DNA of 64,000 nt from Nitzschia sp. pyKryTriq1 (taxonomy: Eukaryota > Bacillariophyta > Bacillariophyceae > Bacillariales > Bacillariaceae). Location of the stretch: assembly GCA_956465555.1 (NCBI GenBank), contig OY101127.1, forward strand, positions 62,001 through 126,000, written 5' to 3'. The notes under the pieces were generated by a model. The model was not told where the DNA came from, did no database searches, and was given only the letters and a program-made list of their open reading frames with translations. Shown here piece by piece: positions 54,601 through 63,341 of the stretch; position 1 is the first letter of the stretch, and each line of letters starts with the position of its first letter. The translations under genes and the position numbers were made by a program.

Positions 54601-57600
54601 ATCGAATGGATCAAACGAGTCAAAAGTATCAAGTACGAAGAAGAACCGTCCCTCAATCGCCGAATATCTACCTGCGAGTCTGAAACAGAGCGAACTCAAG
54701 TCAACTGACGCGAGATCCGAAGCCGAGCCATCAATCGGCCTCTCTGATGTTTTCGGTACCACTTTCACTAGTCCTGAAGGACGATCACATGGAGATTCCT
54801 CAACTAGTGTTTCCGACAAGAGCAAAGAAAGTAGGTCAAATAAGGAATCGCGAAGAAAGTCCATATCGTCGAGGAAAGAGAGGGGTATGAAGTCATTGGT
54901 CATTAACGAGGACGAAGAACTAAAGGATTCCGCGGATAATCTTTCGTTTGGTGTGTTTTCCCCCAAGCAAGATTCCGATCCACACATGGGATCATTTTCA
55001 TCGCGATCGTCGTCGAAACGTTCATCAAAACGCTCCTCCAGACGATCATCACGAAGGCCTAGCCACGGCTCAATCGAAGAAGAGCTCAAGAGCTTCATCG
55101 GCAGCTTTTCCGAAAAGAATGAAGTTAGTCAGCCGACACCATCGACGGAGTCTAAATCTGACGATGCCTTTATTAGTACGTCTGAAAGAGGAGAGAACAC
55201 ATTTTCATTTGCCACGAATGAGAAGAGCGGCGAAATCTTTGAAGAAGAGGCATTCGAATCACCAAGTCAGAAAAGCCAGAAGTCTCGTGCAAGTTTGAAA
55301 GAAACGTTTGCAGAAGATCTTTTTACAGACGATATCTTTGGAGGTGATCCATTTGTTGAATCCCCTGATAAGGATCGCAGCGGCTTTGGACTACAGCAAG
55401 ACGGTCCAAACGAACCAATGCTAACTGATCCGTTTGCGGATGAACTCTTCGCCCTTCCTGGGAGAGAAGACGCCGGTCTAGTCGCAGTTTTTCCAGTAGC
55501 GCCTTCGAGCCAACAAGCTTCTCTGAGATCTGAAAACGAAAAGCCTGATAAGATAGGAGCGTCAGATGGATTTGAAACGTCGACATCGATCGAAGACATT
55601 TTTAGCGCATCCAAGTCTGATCCATTTCCCGGGCCTCAAGAACCTCCGATCCAGGAGCCTATTGCGGAAGAAGAAATAGAGCCCTCTGCGTCAGGATCAA
55701 ATCGGTCTGAGCCTTTTGGCGATAGCTATTCACGTGAGAGCCGAAGGTCTGATTCGTATGTATCTGGTGAAACTGGGGAGCAGGAGGACTCAAAGCGGAG
55801 TGGAGAAAGTGGATCCTATGACGAAGAAAGTTATCATAGAAGCAGGTCTGGATCCGACCGTTCCAGTCATGCAAGTCATTCATCACGACGAGAATCAGAG
55901 TCCTACCCGTCTCGTGATTCGAGGAGGAGCCACGAAAGTGGCTCATACGTATCTGGACAAGGTGAACAAGAGGAGACAAGGCGTAGTCGCGAAAGTACAT
56001 CTTATGGCGAGGAAAGTTATCATAGTAGCAGGTTGGAGAACTCGAAGCGGAGCCATGAAAGTGGGTCGCACGTTTCTGATGAACAGGAGGAGTCAAGGCG
56101 GAGTCGCGAAAGTACATCTTATGGCGAGGAAACCTACAGTAGTCGGTCAGGTTCCTACCAACCTAGCCATCCAAGTCAGTCATCCCGAAGTACCTACGAG
56201 GGAAGTCGAAGCACTAGAAGATCTTCATCAACGCGTGAATCCGATGCCAGGTCAAGCCAGAAATCCAGTTTCATTGATCGTAATCAAGACAGCCAAGCGG
56301 CTTCCTACAAATCGGATGAAGTGAGTAGAAGCGATCATGGAAGCGTATCTTCACGCAGCAGAGAATCGCGCCCTTCAAGCCGATCTTCACGATCTACCGC
56401 TTTTTCTGATGACCGCTCGGAAAGCAATGGCAGCAGTGCTTTCCAAGCCATGGATCCTTCCGGACGTATGCTAAGGCGAGATTCATTTGACGGATTTGAC
56501 GGGGGCTTGCCAGAGAGTGTTCGATCGGAGCATTCTTTTTCTCCACAAGAGGATTCCAGACGATCTCGGAGGAGCCGAAGTGATCGCTCATCGGAATCGT
56601 TTCGTCGCGGGGACCGTGCAATATCGCCCTTTGGAGAGGACGGGCATAGCTCGGAGCGTTCGTTCGAGTCAAGCGTGCCTGATCGATCCCAGCGTTCATT
56701 TTCCACAGAAGAAGATGATTCCAGGCGCTCTCGGCGAAGTCGCCGAAGTGATCGCTCATCCCAATCGTTCCGTCGCGGGGACCGGGTATCGCCCTTTGGA
56801 GAAAGGGATGATGACTCTAATCGTTCATTCGAGCCTAGTAGTAGCTATACCACTCGATCGAAAAGATCTTATTCATCAAGAGAAGCTTCTTCAAGAAGAC
56901 GACCTCATGGAGAGGATGATGACTCAAATCGTTCATTCGAGCCTAGCTACTCTGGTCGATCAAAAGGGTCTTATTCGTCTCGAGAAGATTCTATAAGAAG
57001 ACGATCTCGAAACCGCAAAGGTGAGCGTGCCAAAAGCGGCGGGCGTGTTGCGTCTCCCATCAGAGGAAACGATCACAGCTCTCGACATTCCTATGAGGGT
57101 AGCTTTTCGGACGAAGAAAGTGTTCTATTGAATGTATCGAAAAATGACGACCATAAGCCAAAATCCAAGAGCCGCAGTAAAATTGATCTACGGCGTCCAT
57201 TCACTGTTCCCGAGGGTGATGATACAGGGAGAGGCTCGCATTCAACCTTTGAAGCCTCCTTTAGCTCCAGATCGTACGAACATAGTGAACCAAGCGAGGT
57301 GGCTGACGAGAATGCTTTTGGATATGCACCGAAAACCTATACTCCACCTCAACTTGAAGCAGCGCCAGTGCAACCCTCCTCTCAATCAACTGGAGAATCT
57401 TCGGAGAGCTCGCCTGCTGGACCTGTATCTCTACCTGAAGAAATGGCAGAGCCAAGAACTGTCGAGGACGACTCATCCTCCGTGGAAGAAGGGCGAAACG
57501 GAGAAGCCAATGATGAGTCTACAAGCAGCAGTGCTGGAGCTGAGCCAACTTCGAACGGAGAGTGGTTTACAGACCCAGCCGCTGTGGAAGATCAAGAAGC

Positions 57601-58732
57601 TTCGTTCACTGTGCCTCCTACAAGCATATTGACAGTCTCCGAAGAACAAACGGGTGTGCCGGCAGTATTAGTAGAAGCGGAAGTGGAAGCGGAAAGCCCA
57701 ATCCCTGCTACTGCTACTGTTAGCCGACCCGTCACGACCCTTCGAGAATTGGGCATTACCTTATCGACCAAACGAGAAGATGTCTACGTTTCGATTCGAA
57801 ACGAAGGTTATTTGAAAGCGGTCGAAGCTGCCTACATGATGTTGCTGGAGCTTCGGCCACGTATTCGCTACATGCTCTCGTTGGCCGAATGGAATCATAT
57901 TCATGTCCTCATGCTTTACGCTCGTGTGTTTGACTGCGAGTTGGCGGCGGCCCGTATCGTCCAGCCCGAAGAATTTCGAATTCAATTGCCTGGCAATCTT
58001 CAAGTATTGGAACCTTTGGCAGTTGTATTGGAGTCGATTGGCATTGTCGAGGATGCATCCTCGGGAGTCCGCTATGTTCCCGTGGCGAAACCGCTCCACA
58101 ACAAGAAACAAGTAACTATCAGTACTGCTACCACCGAGCCGCTGCCCCCGGACCATCAACAATATTATCAACCGCCTGATCCCGACGATGTGACGGAATT
58201 CCTCGAATGGACACAATACCATTGGAATTCCTCTTGGATCAAGGTCGAACAGGCTCGGGAAGCACGAAAAGTAATGTCAGCAGCGGATGGGATTCAACTA
58301 CCCGAAAAGACGTTCCCAGAGAACCATCTCAAGCTACTGGAATGGGAACATTTGGCGTTGGAAAAGTGGTTGGGATGGGATGAAAATCTCTGGTTTTCTT
58401 ATGATCAAACGGTTCGAATGTTGGGTCGAAAGATACAGTTTGTCGATTTCCCCAAAACGAGTGCCTTGGGAACGTATGCTTGGTTACTTCCCCGACAGGT
58501 CCTCGAGCGCAAATCATCCACCATAACAAGCCGAGAGAAGAGGACGATGGAAAAGGTAATCGTCCGAATTCCCAAGCCCACGCTCCATCCCGAAGTATGG
58601 ATGATTGCTCTCCTTTTTGACTTGTCGGCTCTGCCCGAAGAGCGTACGGCGACATGGTACCACAAGACCAATCCAGTGCGAGATCCCTCGACAATGTTAT
58701 CCACCTTTCTTCGATCTGCCATTGCTGATTAA
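51620..58732 (+). CDS. Giant disordered RS/acidic protein with DPF/DLF motif arrays (2370 aa)
   Basis: A single open frame of 7113 bases, start MVFSRSDWQETLL. Layout: an acidic start; a Ser/Arg/Tyr/Glu-rich region (about residues 70-420) with near-perfect 50-residue repeats; an Asp/Ser/Phe-rich region (about 480-1340) with at least seven DPF motifs and many DLF/DDLF/DMF types; a second RS region (about 1365-1850) with SRRSRRSDRSS-type units; a short acidic linker; and a folded C-terminus (about 2035-2370: LRELGITLSTKREDVYVSIR, WNHIHVLMLYARVFDCELAA, HLALEKWLGWDENLWFSYDQ). DPF/DLF tripeptides bind AP2/clathrin adaptor ears in endocytic proteins such as Eps15; RS repeats are kinase-regulated in splicing factors. 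I do not recognise the C-terminal domain. No signal peptide or membrane helix. Best guess: a cytosolic or nuclear scaffold. Confidence 0.75.
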   Translation: MVFSRSDWQETLLTSSFEDDDHTDAHDDTSDDDDDEIIDDNTSAEETYYSSEELIQQQAEEQQRRSRTRRDEDDDEDRSRSSYSGRSSYQQDHDDDSRGGTSVRSSWSHEEGSYHSSRRSIFDEEEGEESKGDSRSYYSSEASSRSTSRSRSRSLRSRQSGGEDDDQEEEQGSYRSGEDDSKEESYYSGSQRSGGSGRSYSSRSQSRRSSNEEEEQGSYYSSEGQGSRSYYSGDGGEEGSHQSGSARSQGEAEEEYDRSSRSGDERSYYSSRGSQSERSYYSGDGGEEGSHQSGSARSQGEEEENDRSSRSGDERSYYSSRGSQSERSYYSGEEQGTQYSRSSSQSHGEEEDRSRSSRSKHSGDDARSRSSSRGSRSERSSRSRHSRRRGSASSRGSRSHKSEGQEGGDDFSFHESVGSNLVDQPIFEEDNEEEQEQAEEIGAWPSTDGDTGGAWPVSMTATSSKGGEEDDDDAFGGMDDAFPPLLLEPTTSANVVDAFGDAGAFGDDLFGESSAPPKPTDPLGKMSSDPFASSAFESDTVLSSKKADADLFAGADLFDEMPKPSSDLFGEIEFVDAALFPSRDEVDDDKLPEHKESSTDGALPTDYKTGSSEAFSKDARSNADRSGDGSRQDKNLGKEDSALDSFAAHTLGDETMQPSAGKPGVDPFDTDMFGASVGSAPQDPFAEFAFGKQDDPMKLVEESRSQTEDSFATANKSTSTKEKATAAIEDASFIDIADHSTGDKNEAVEDFDEDAANDNNDVSAHSSELDAVENESRSESPEEESPLGGFPDDDFQSDGSFENVVPKPISMQSLQSEDFGDDLFENDSFGSDPKSFKVSSESKSDDQSGGENNKDSFDDDDDDFFGKHETSKNSAFFDDDNDPFGKGSKSIQKSSDEGFEGSSFGNDRQSDKDDADDFFASIASKSITSHSISTRNSRATRSSGSAKSSSHDTPTGRDSFFGGGEAESRQSQDGTSDLVSMASKFSKGSRSSRSSNGSNESKVSSTKKNRPSIAEYLPASLKQSELKSTDARSEAEPSIGLSDVFGTTFTSPEGRSHGDSSTSVSDKSKESRSNKESRRKSISSRKERGMKSLVINEDEELKDSADNLSFGVFSPKQDSDPHMGSFSSRSSSKRSSKRSSRRSSRRPSHGSIEEELKSFIGSFSEKNEVSQPTPSTESKSDDAFISTSERGENTFSFATNEKSGEIFEEEAFESPSQKSQKSRASLKETFAEDLFTDDIFGGDPFVESPDKDRSGFGLQQDGPNEPMLTDPFADELFALPGREDAGLVAVFPVAPSSQQASLRSENEKPDKIGASDGFETSTSIEDIFSASKSDPFPGPQEPPIQEPIAEEEIEPSASGSNRSEPFGDSYSRESRRSDSYVSGETGEQEDSKRSGESGSYDEESYHRSRSGSDRSSHASHSSRRESESYPSRDSRRSHESGSYVSGQGEQEETRRSRESTSYGEESYHSSRLENSKRSHESGSHVSDEQEESRRSRESTSYGEETYSSRSGSYQPSHPSQSSRSTYEGSRSTRRSSSTRESDARSSQKSSFIDRNQDSQAASYKSDEVSRSDHGSVSSRSRESRPSSRSSRSTAFSDDRSESNGSSAFQAMDPSGRMLRRDSFDGFDGGLPESVRSEHSFSPQEDSRRSRRSRSDRSSESFRRGDRAISPFGEDGHSSERSFESSVPDRSQRSFSTEEDDSRRSRRSRRSDRSSQSFRRGDRVSPFGERDDDSNRSFEPSSSYTTRSKRSYSSREASSRRRPHGEDDDSNRSFEPSYSGRSKGSYSSREDSIRRRSRNRKGERAKSGGRVASPIRGNDHSSRHSYEGSFSDEESVLLNVSKNDDHKPKSKSRSKIDLRRPFTVPEGDDTGRGSHSTFEASFSSRSYEHSEPSEVADENAFGYAPKTYTPPQLEAAPVQPSSQSTGESSESSPAGPVSLPEEMAEPRTVEDDSSSVEEGRNGEANDESTSSSAGAEPTSNGEWFTDPAAVEDQEASFTVPPTSILTVSEEQTGVPAVLVEAEVEAESPIPATATVSRPVTTLRELGITLSTKREDVYVSIRNEGYLKAVEAAYMMLLELRPRIRYMLSLAEWNHIHVLMLYARVFDCELAAARIVQPEEFRIQLPGNLQVLEPLAVVLESIGIVEDASSGVRYVPVAKPLHNKKQVTISTATTEPLPPDHQQYYQPPDPDDVTEFLEWTQYHWNSSWIKVEQAREARKVMSAADGIQLPEKTFPENHLKLLEWEHLALEKWLGWDENLWFSYDQTVRMLGRKIQFVDFPKTSALGTYAWLLPRQVLERKSSTITSREKRTMEKVIVRIPKPTLHPEVWMIALLFDLSALPEERTATWYHKTNPVRDPSTMLSTFLRSAIAD
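52302..52598 (+). repeat. Coding tandem repeat, 150/147-bp units
   Basis: Units 52302-52451 and 52452-52598 encode 50 and 49 residues starting SYYSGDGGEEGSHQSGSARS. A third, partial unit follows. High DNA identity suggests recent duplication. Confidence 0.9.
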
Positions 58733-59529
58733 CATGACGTCCGAAAACGGATTCATCCCAGTGGATGGCATACTCAACAAAAAGAATACATACACCATGA
58801 TGATGATTCGAACCTTGCGATAACTAACTGCATGTTGTTCATTGCGACTTATTCTAGCTACTACTCTACTAGTAGAGACTAGCCTGCTTCTACTACAACT
58901 ACTACTAGTAGAGTGGAAGCTCAGTATTGTTGGAGAGGATGCTAATGACATTTCAAGAAATAAGACAATATGAACAAGAAAGACTATAATTATTAATGAT
59001 GATTCGACAACAACATCATGGTTTGACAAACGTGCGTCAAGTCTTGTTTGGGAACACACGAGACGATATCCAAAGGAAACGGTAAACCAGGATACATTTG
59101 CTGTAGTACCAGTGGGCGGTATCTACTCTACTAGTAGAGTACCAGGTACTCGTCGCTCTAGCAGCCGCACTCTAGTAGAGAGTAAAGTACTCGTACTACT
59201 GCTGCTCCTCGTTCTTGAAGTTGCCGTACTATATAGAATATATATATATTCTATATTATGTATGGTAGTAGAAGTCGTCGAACGATTAAATTAAACCCAT
59301 GTCATCAGCAGCATTCCCTTCGACTCACCACAGGATGAGTCTTGGGGCTGACGCCCGGAAGGAAATCGACCGGTCGCTTTCTTTTTCTTACCGACATAAT
59401 TTTCACGATGAAAATATGAACATTTAGTTCTCACTATGACCCGAGGACGACCTCGATTTCGTCTTGTTTCCTATTGCATGAGGATGCTAGTAGAAAGCAA
59501 TAAAGGAGGCGTGGAACGGATTTGCGTTA
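58733..59529. other. Intergenic spacer with AT palindrome
   Basis: A 26-base perfect palindrome at 59231-59256 (ATATAGAATATAT and its complement), TAC/TAG blocks near 58858-58913 and 59120-59180. No gene seen. Confidence 0.55.
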
Positions 59530-60573
59530 CTACACCAGCCGAATAATTTCAAATTCCAGAGTTGCAAATGGCGGTACGACCACCTCTCCCGTACGCTTTC
59601 GATATCCTTCCGACCCGTACCCGTAGTCGGATCGGATTCGTACCATTGCTACCTCTCTCACTCTCATACTATCAATCCCTATTTGCATACCTCGAATGAT
59701 CTTCTTACCGCCTCCTTGTTTGATTTCGTAACTGTCGTTTGAGTCAAATTCCATCCCCGCCGGATACTCGGAGCGAGTCGTTTTCAATCGCTTGGCCGCC
59801 ATGACCAGTTTCTTGCAGGCAATGATCTTGCTGGCTTTCATCCCAGCAAGAAGTGTATCTTGAACAAACGACTCGGTAAAAAAGTTCTCGACATCATTGG
59901 TCAACTTGCTCTCGTCAATCTCGTATTGGCGAAAAGACGCGATGACATCGTCATCATCTCCTAGACCTTGTTGTTCCGACAACCAACAAGAAATCACTTC
60001 CTCCGCGGACCAATGGGCATTGGCCAATCTTCCCATGTAAGAAATAATGGTAATGGTAGATCCGTCTTCAGTAGATCCGCCTTCTTCAGGATTTGGCTGG
60101 TCGTCGGGGGAGGATGACGATGATGCTGCTTCGACCAAGACTTTCTTTCTTACGCCGCCGTCGGCAGTCAAGTCGAGCCATGATGCCTGATGATCCAACG
60201 CAGATGATGCTTCGCCGTCCGATGATGCTTCGCCGTCCGATGATGATGGCCGAGAAGCATCCAAAGAAGGTGATGATCTTGCCAATTCGGTCGGACTGAT
60301 TACACCAGGGTACAAGGAGAGAACATGATTCTGATGATGGCTGTATGATCTCGTCCGGCAGCAGCCTGTTGACACTTCAAACCCAACAACAACTACTGAG
60401 AATGGGCGGGCCGCCCCTGAAACGAGGAACCAGAGGAGGCCGGCTTTTCCCAACAAAACCATCGGAAAATACACTGCATATAAGAGCTTATTCTCTAACT
60501 TTGGAAGTGCCTGCCTGCTTGTTTCTCCGGCAGCAGATCCACAGCAAACGTACTCGTAATTCATAAACAACAA
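59530..60573 (-). CDS. FKBP-type peptidyl-prolyl isomerase-like protein with large insertion (347 aa)
   Basis: The FKBP fold is visible as DLTADGGVRKKVL (strand 1), STITIISYMGRL (strand 2), EFDSNDSYEIKQG (with the Asp of the active site), KKIIRGMQIGIDSMRVREVA (the VIRGW helix, where the usual Trp is Met), MVRIRSDYGYGSEG (conserved Tyr) and VVPPFATLEFEIIRL (final strand). About 110 residues are inserted between strand 2 and FDSN, where most FKBPs have a handful. FKBPs catalyse proline isomerisation and bind FK506; the Trp to Met change may weaken both. The N-terminus has a hydrophobic segment (MVLLGKAGLLWFLVSGAARP) which, if the start is at 60462, would be a signal peptide; with the first Met at 60573 it is internal. 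Soluble or secretory/plastid location undecided. Confidence 0.78.
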   Translation of the reverse strand: MLFMNYEYVCCGSAAGETSRQALPKLENKLLYAVYFPMVLLGKAGLLWFLVSGAARPFSVVVVGFEVSTGCCRTRSYSHHQNHVLSLYPGVISPTELARSSPSLDASRPSSSDGEASSDGEASSALDHQASWLDLTADGGVRKKVLVEAASSSSSPDDQPNPEEGGSTEDGSTITIISYMGRLANAHWSAEEVISCWLSEQQGLGDDDDVIASFRQYEIDESKLTNDVENFFTESFVQDTLLAGMKASKIIACKKLVMAAKRLKTTRSEYPAGMEFDSNDSYEIKQGGGKKIIRGMQIGIDSMRVREVAMVRIRSDYGYGSEGYRKRTGEVVVPPFATLEFEIIRLV

Positions 60574-61946
60574 CAGCGTCCGCCGCGACGCATCATCAGA
60601 TTATTCGGTGGGATGCGGGCCGCCAGCATTTTCAACAAGAAAGAGAAAAGAGAGAGAAGAGAACATTATTTTTAAGACCCCACCGAGCGAAATACCCGTC
60701 AATTTCGCGCGATTTTTCGCACAAAATTTTTTCTCATTTTCTGGAAAACGCACAATTAATTGTGCGCATCCCCAAATTCATTTTCCTTATTCTTTTGCGA
60801 TTTCGAATATGCAATTAAAAATCTCGTAGAGGGGGTCGAAGCAGCAGAAATCAAGGGACTAAATTAGTGTTTAGGTTTATCGCGTGATTACACCGTGCTT
60901 TGTTTCTGGCAGCTTCTCCATTTCGTTTCCGTTGTACGCGATAAACCGCGTGAAGGTGGATATGCTGCGGAGACATCTTGAAAGAAGACGGCCATCATTG
61001 GCCGAGTAGGAGGTACCACAAGAATCGCATCAATAGTGGATAAGGACGCACCACGTGGGGCAACTGCTGTGGTCCCACATCGGAAAAAGCGATCGTTTCT
61101 TCGAGGTCCTTTCGTCGAAAATGGGGGGCAGGCGCAGCCGGGGGGGGGGGGAAAGAAAGGGAAAAGGAGAAGGCGAACATGCTTTCAATTTATGACCCCG
61201 CTGGAGTGAGTGAGGAGGAGTCGTGTTTCAATCCCGCTATCTCCAGACGTACAGCGTACAGTACACCCGGAACTGTTTGGTAAAAGTACAAGTGCAAGTA
61301 CCAAACCAGTACAGTACCGGCTACGGTAGCTTGTACAGTACTGTAAAAGTATCTTTTTGCCGTTCTGAATAGTTTTCCCGAAATGACCATAGTATTCCAC
61401 TTCAACTTACGAGTAACGTGTCGGTTGTGCGTGGATTGTTGTCGGGATGGTTCGCCTCATCCGAACACTGATGCTATTGCGACGACGAAGACTGGGTGGT
61501 ACGTGTTGTTGCAATACCGCCTACGATTAATAAATAATAGCACAGTTTTGTTTTCTACCAATCAAGGCATGCATATGATGTTATTGTTAGGCAGGATGGA
61601 GAATTGAACGCACTAAATAATAATAACTAACTAAATTAGAACAGATAGATAGAAGAGGAATGCTTCAACATTCTAACTGATCATCGATTGTAAAGTTTAT
61701 CCGAAAAGACATATGTTGATAAAAACTTGATCCAGAGGCCCCTTCTTCCCATAATAATAATGACACTTTTTATGCTTTATTTCTCCTATTTTCCTCTCTC
61801 TCTCTCTTTCGCTCGCTCTCTCTCTCGCTCGCTCTCTCCCCCCTTTCGCGACGCGACATACATATCATAAAGTATTATTATACGAATACTCAACACAACC
61901 AGCATCATCATCCTCGATCATCAATCATCATCGATCATCATCAATC
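60574..61946. other. Intergenic region, promoter side of the secreted protein gene
   Basis: A perfect 12-bp inverted repeat, GGTTTATCGCGT (60874-60885) and ACGCGATAAACC (60936-60947). A CT-rich tract (about 61792-61850) lies about 100-155 bases before the start at 61947, comparable to that before RPL7. No gene supported. Confidence 0.55.
60874..60947. repeat. Perfect 12-bp inverted repeat with 50-bp spacer
   Basis: GGTTTATCGCGT and its exact reverse complement. Could be paired sites for a regulator or small transposon ends. Confidence 0.75.
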
Positions 61947-63341
61947 ATGAAGAACCGACTACGATTCATAATAGGACTCTTGCTATGTTTCTTCTCGACG
62001 CTAGCTCCTACTACATGTTTCGGGAATAAGAATACCGACGACCAACTCCATCAGCCAGCATCCTCATCATCATTATCATCCTCCAGCACGAGTACTAGTA
62101 CTACTACTAGTACTAGTAGTACTAACAGTAGAGAATTGGCAAGTTTGGCCGAAAAGTGGAACATTACCGGGCCATTGAATTTCAACTACAGCAGTCTTGA
62201 ATTTCAACTTACCTATCAAGTCAGTGACTTTATATTGAATTCCATGATTTCCGAACAAATCTACGATGAAAATTGTGCCGAAGGAGGCAATATTATTGAT
62301 CCTTCCTATCTGGCGTCTCAAGTCGTAACCACAGCGCCTACTACTACTTCTTCTTCTGGCAATGGCGACTCGATTCAATCCATTCAAGTGTCCATTACCG
62401 CCGATCCGGAAACCATCTCTACCAATCCACTCATTTACAAAGAAGAAGTGGTGAATAATCAAATGATGGCCACGATTCGATTTTGTCATCGATTCATGTT
62501 ATTCACGAGTGGAGGGGGAATGACTCCGATTGAAGTCAACTTTCGAGAAACCGTCATTACACTCACGGTGGATTTGACGGATGGATTTGAAATTGGGACG
62601 GTACAAGTCGCCGAAAAGGATAAACTGATTCAAACGGCCAATCAAGCCTATCAAGTCGAAGGATATCAATGTGATTTTACCAATACTCCCTTGACGGATC
62701 TTCAATTGGCCGTGGCACGAGCCCAAGGTACCATTGTTCGTGTCTGTGTCCGACCGGATCAAGAAGCACGGCAAGATGGGATTTATATGCGATCCATTGA
62801 TTCCTTTGTCTTTGAACGGGATTATGGTGGATCGATTGGGACTGTCACACAATGGGCGATTGAAAATGGAGGCCTACCAGCGTCCAATTCCTTGACGGAA
62901 GTGTATTGCAATTCGGGAGATGAAATTTGTGTCTTTGAATCGATATTAATGGCCATCTTCTTTCGATTGCCTGGATCGGTGGATGGAGTAGGGATTGCCT
63001 CGATGCAATTTGGGAATCAAAATTTGAATAATAGTCGTCAAAGAAGAACAAGAAGACGACAAAGACGGAGATTGGCATTGCGAGGAACCGAAGAAGAAGA
63101 AGAAGAGGAGGAGGAGGAGGAGGAGGGACGATTCTTGCAACAAGACAATGCAAATACGGATAACAATGGCGCTGTGGCAGCGGTAGCCGAATTTGAACTC
63201 AACATGGAACTGATACCTGTTCCAAGAGCACGGGGCAGGACTAGTGGTGGAGGACGTTCCAAAGGAAAAGGAGCATGCCTCGTCCTTCTGTTACAGAGTG
63301 TCGTCTCCCTTGCCCTTTCACTATTGCTGCTGCTGCTGTAG
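61947..63341 (+). CDS. Secreted, probably GPI-anchored diatom protein (464 aa)
   Basis: The N-terminus is a clear signal peptide (KNRLRFIIGLLLCFFSTLAP, then TTCFG). A Ser/Thr-rich stretch (glycosylation-prone) precedes a domain of beta-type segments: LEFQLTYQVSDFILN, IQVSITADPETIS, ATIRFCHRFML, EVNFRETVITLTVDLTDGFE, GTIVRVCVRPDQEA, FVFERDYGGSIGTVTQWAIE and LTEVYCNSGDEICVFESI. Several Cys probably pair. The sequence FRETVITLTVDLT resembles a family of extracellular proteins I associate with diatoms, function unproven. After a basic/acidic low-complexity linker, the C-terminus ends with a short hydrophobic tail (ACLVLLLQSVVSLALSLLLL) with small residues (GKGAC) before it, as in GPI signals; a tail anchor is the alternative. 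Likely cell-surface. Confidence 0.8.
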   Translation: MKNRLRFIIGLLLCFFSTLAPTTCFGNKNTDDQLHQPASSSSLSSSSTSTSTTTSTSSTNSRELASLAEKWNITGPLNFNYSSLEFQLTYQVSDFILNSMISEQIYDENCAEGGNIIDPSYLASQVVTTAPTTTSSSGNGDSIQSIQVSITADPETISTNPLIYKEEVVNNQMMATIRFCHRFMLFTSGGGMTPIEVNFRETVITLTVDLTDGFEIGTVQVAEKDKLIQTANQAYQVEGYQCDFTNTPLTDLQLAVARAQGTIVRVCVRPDQEARQDGIYMRSIDSFVFERDYGGSIGTVTQWAIENGGLPASNSLTEVYCNSGDEICVFESILMAIFFRLPGSVDGVGIASMQFGNQNLNNSRQRRTRRRQRRRLALRGTEEEEEEEEEEEEGRFLQQDNANTDNNGAVAAVAEFELNMELIPVPRARGRTSGGGRSKGKGACLVLLLQSVVSLALSLLLLLL

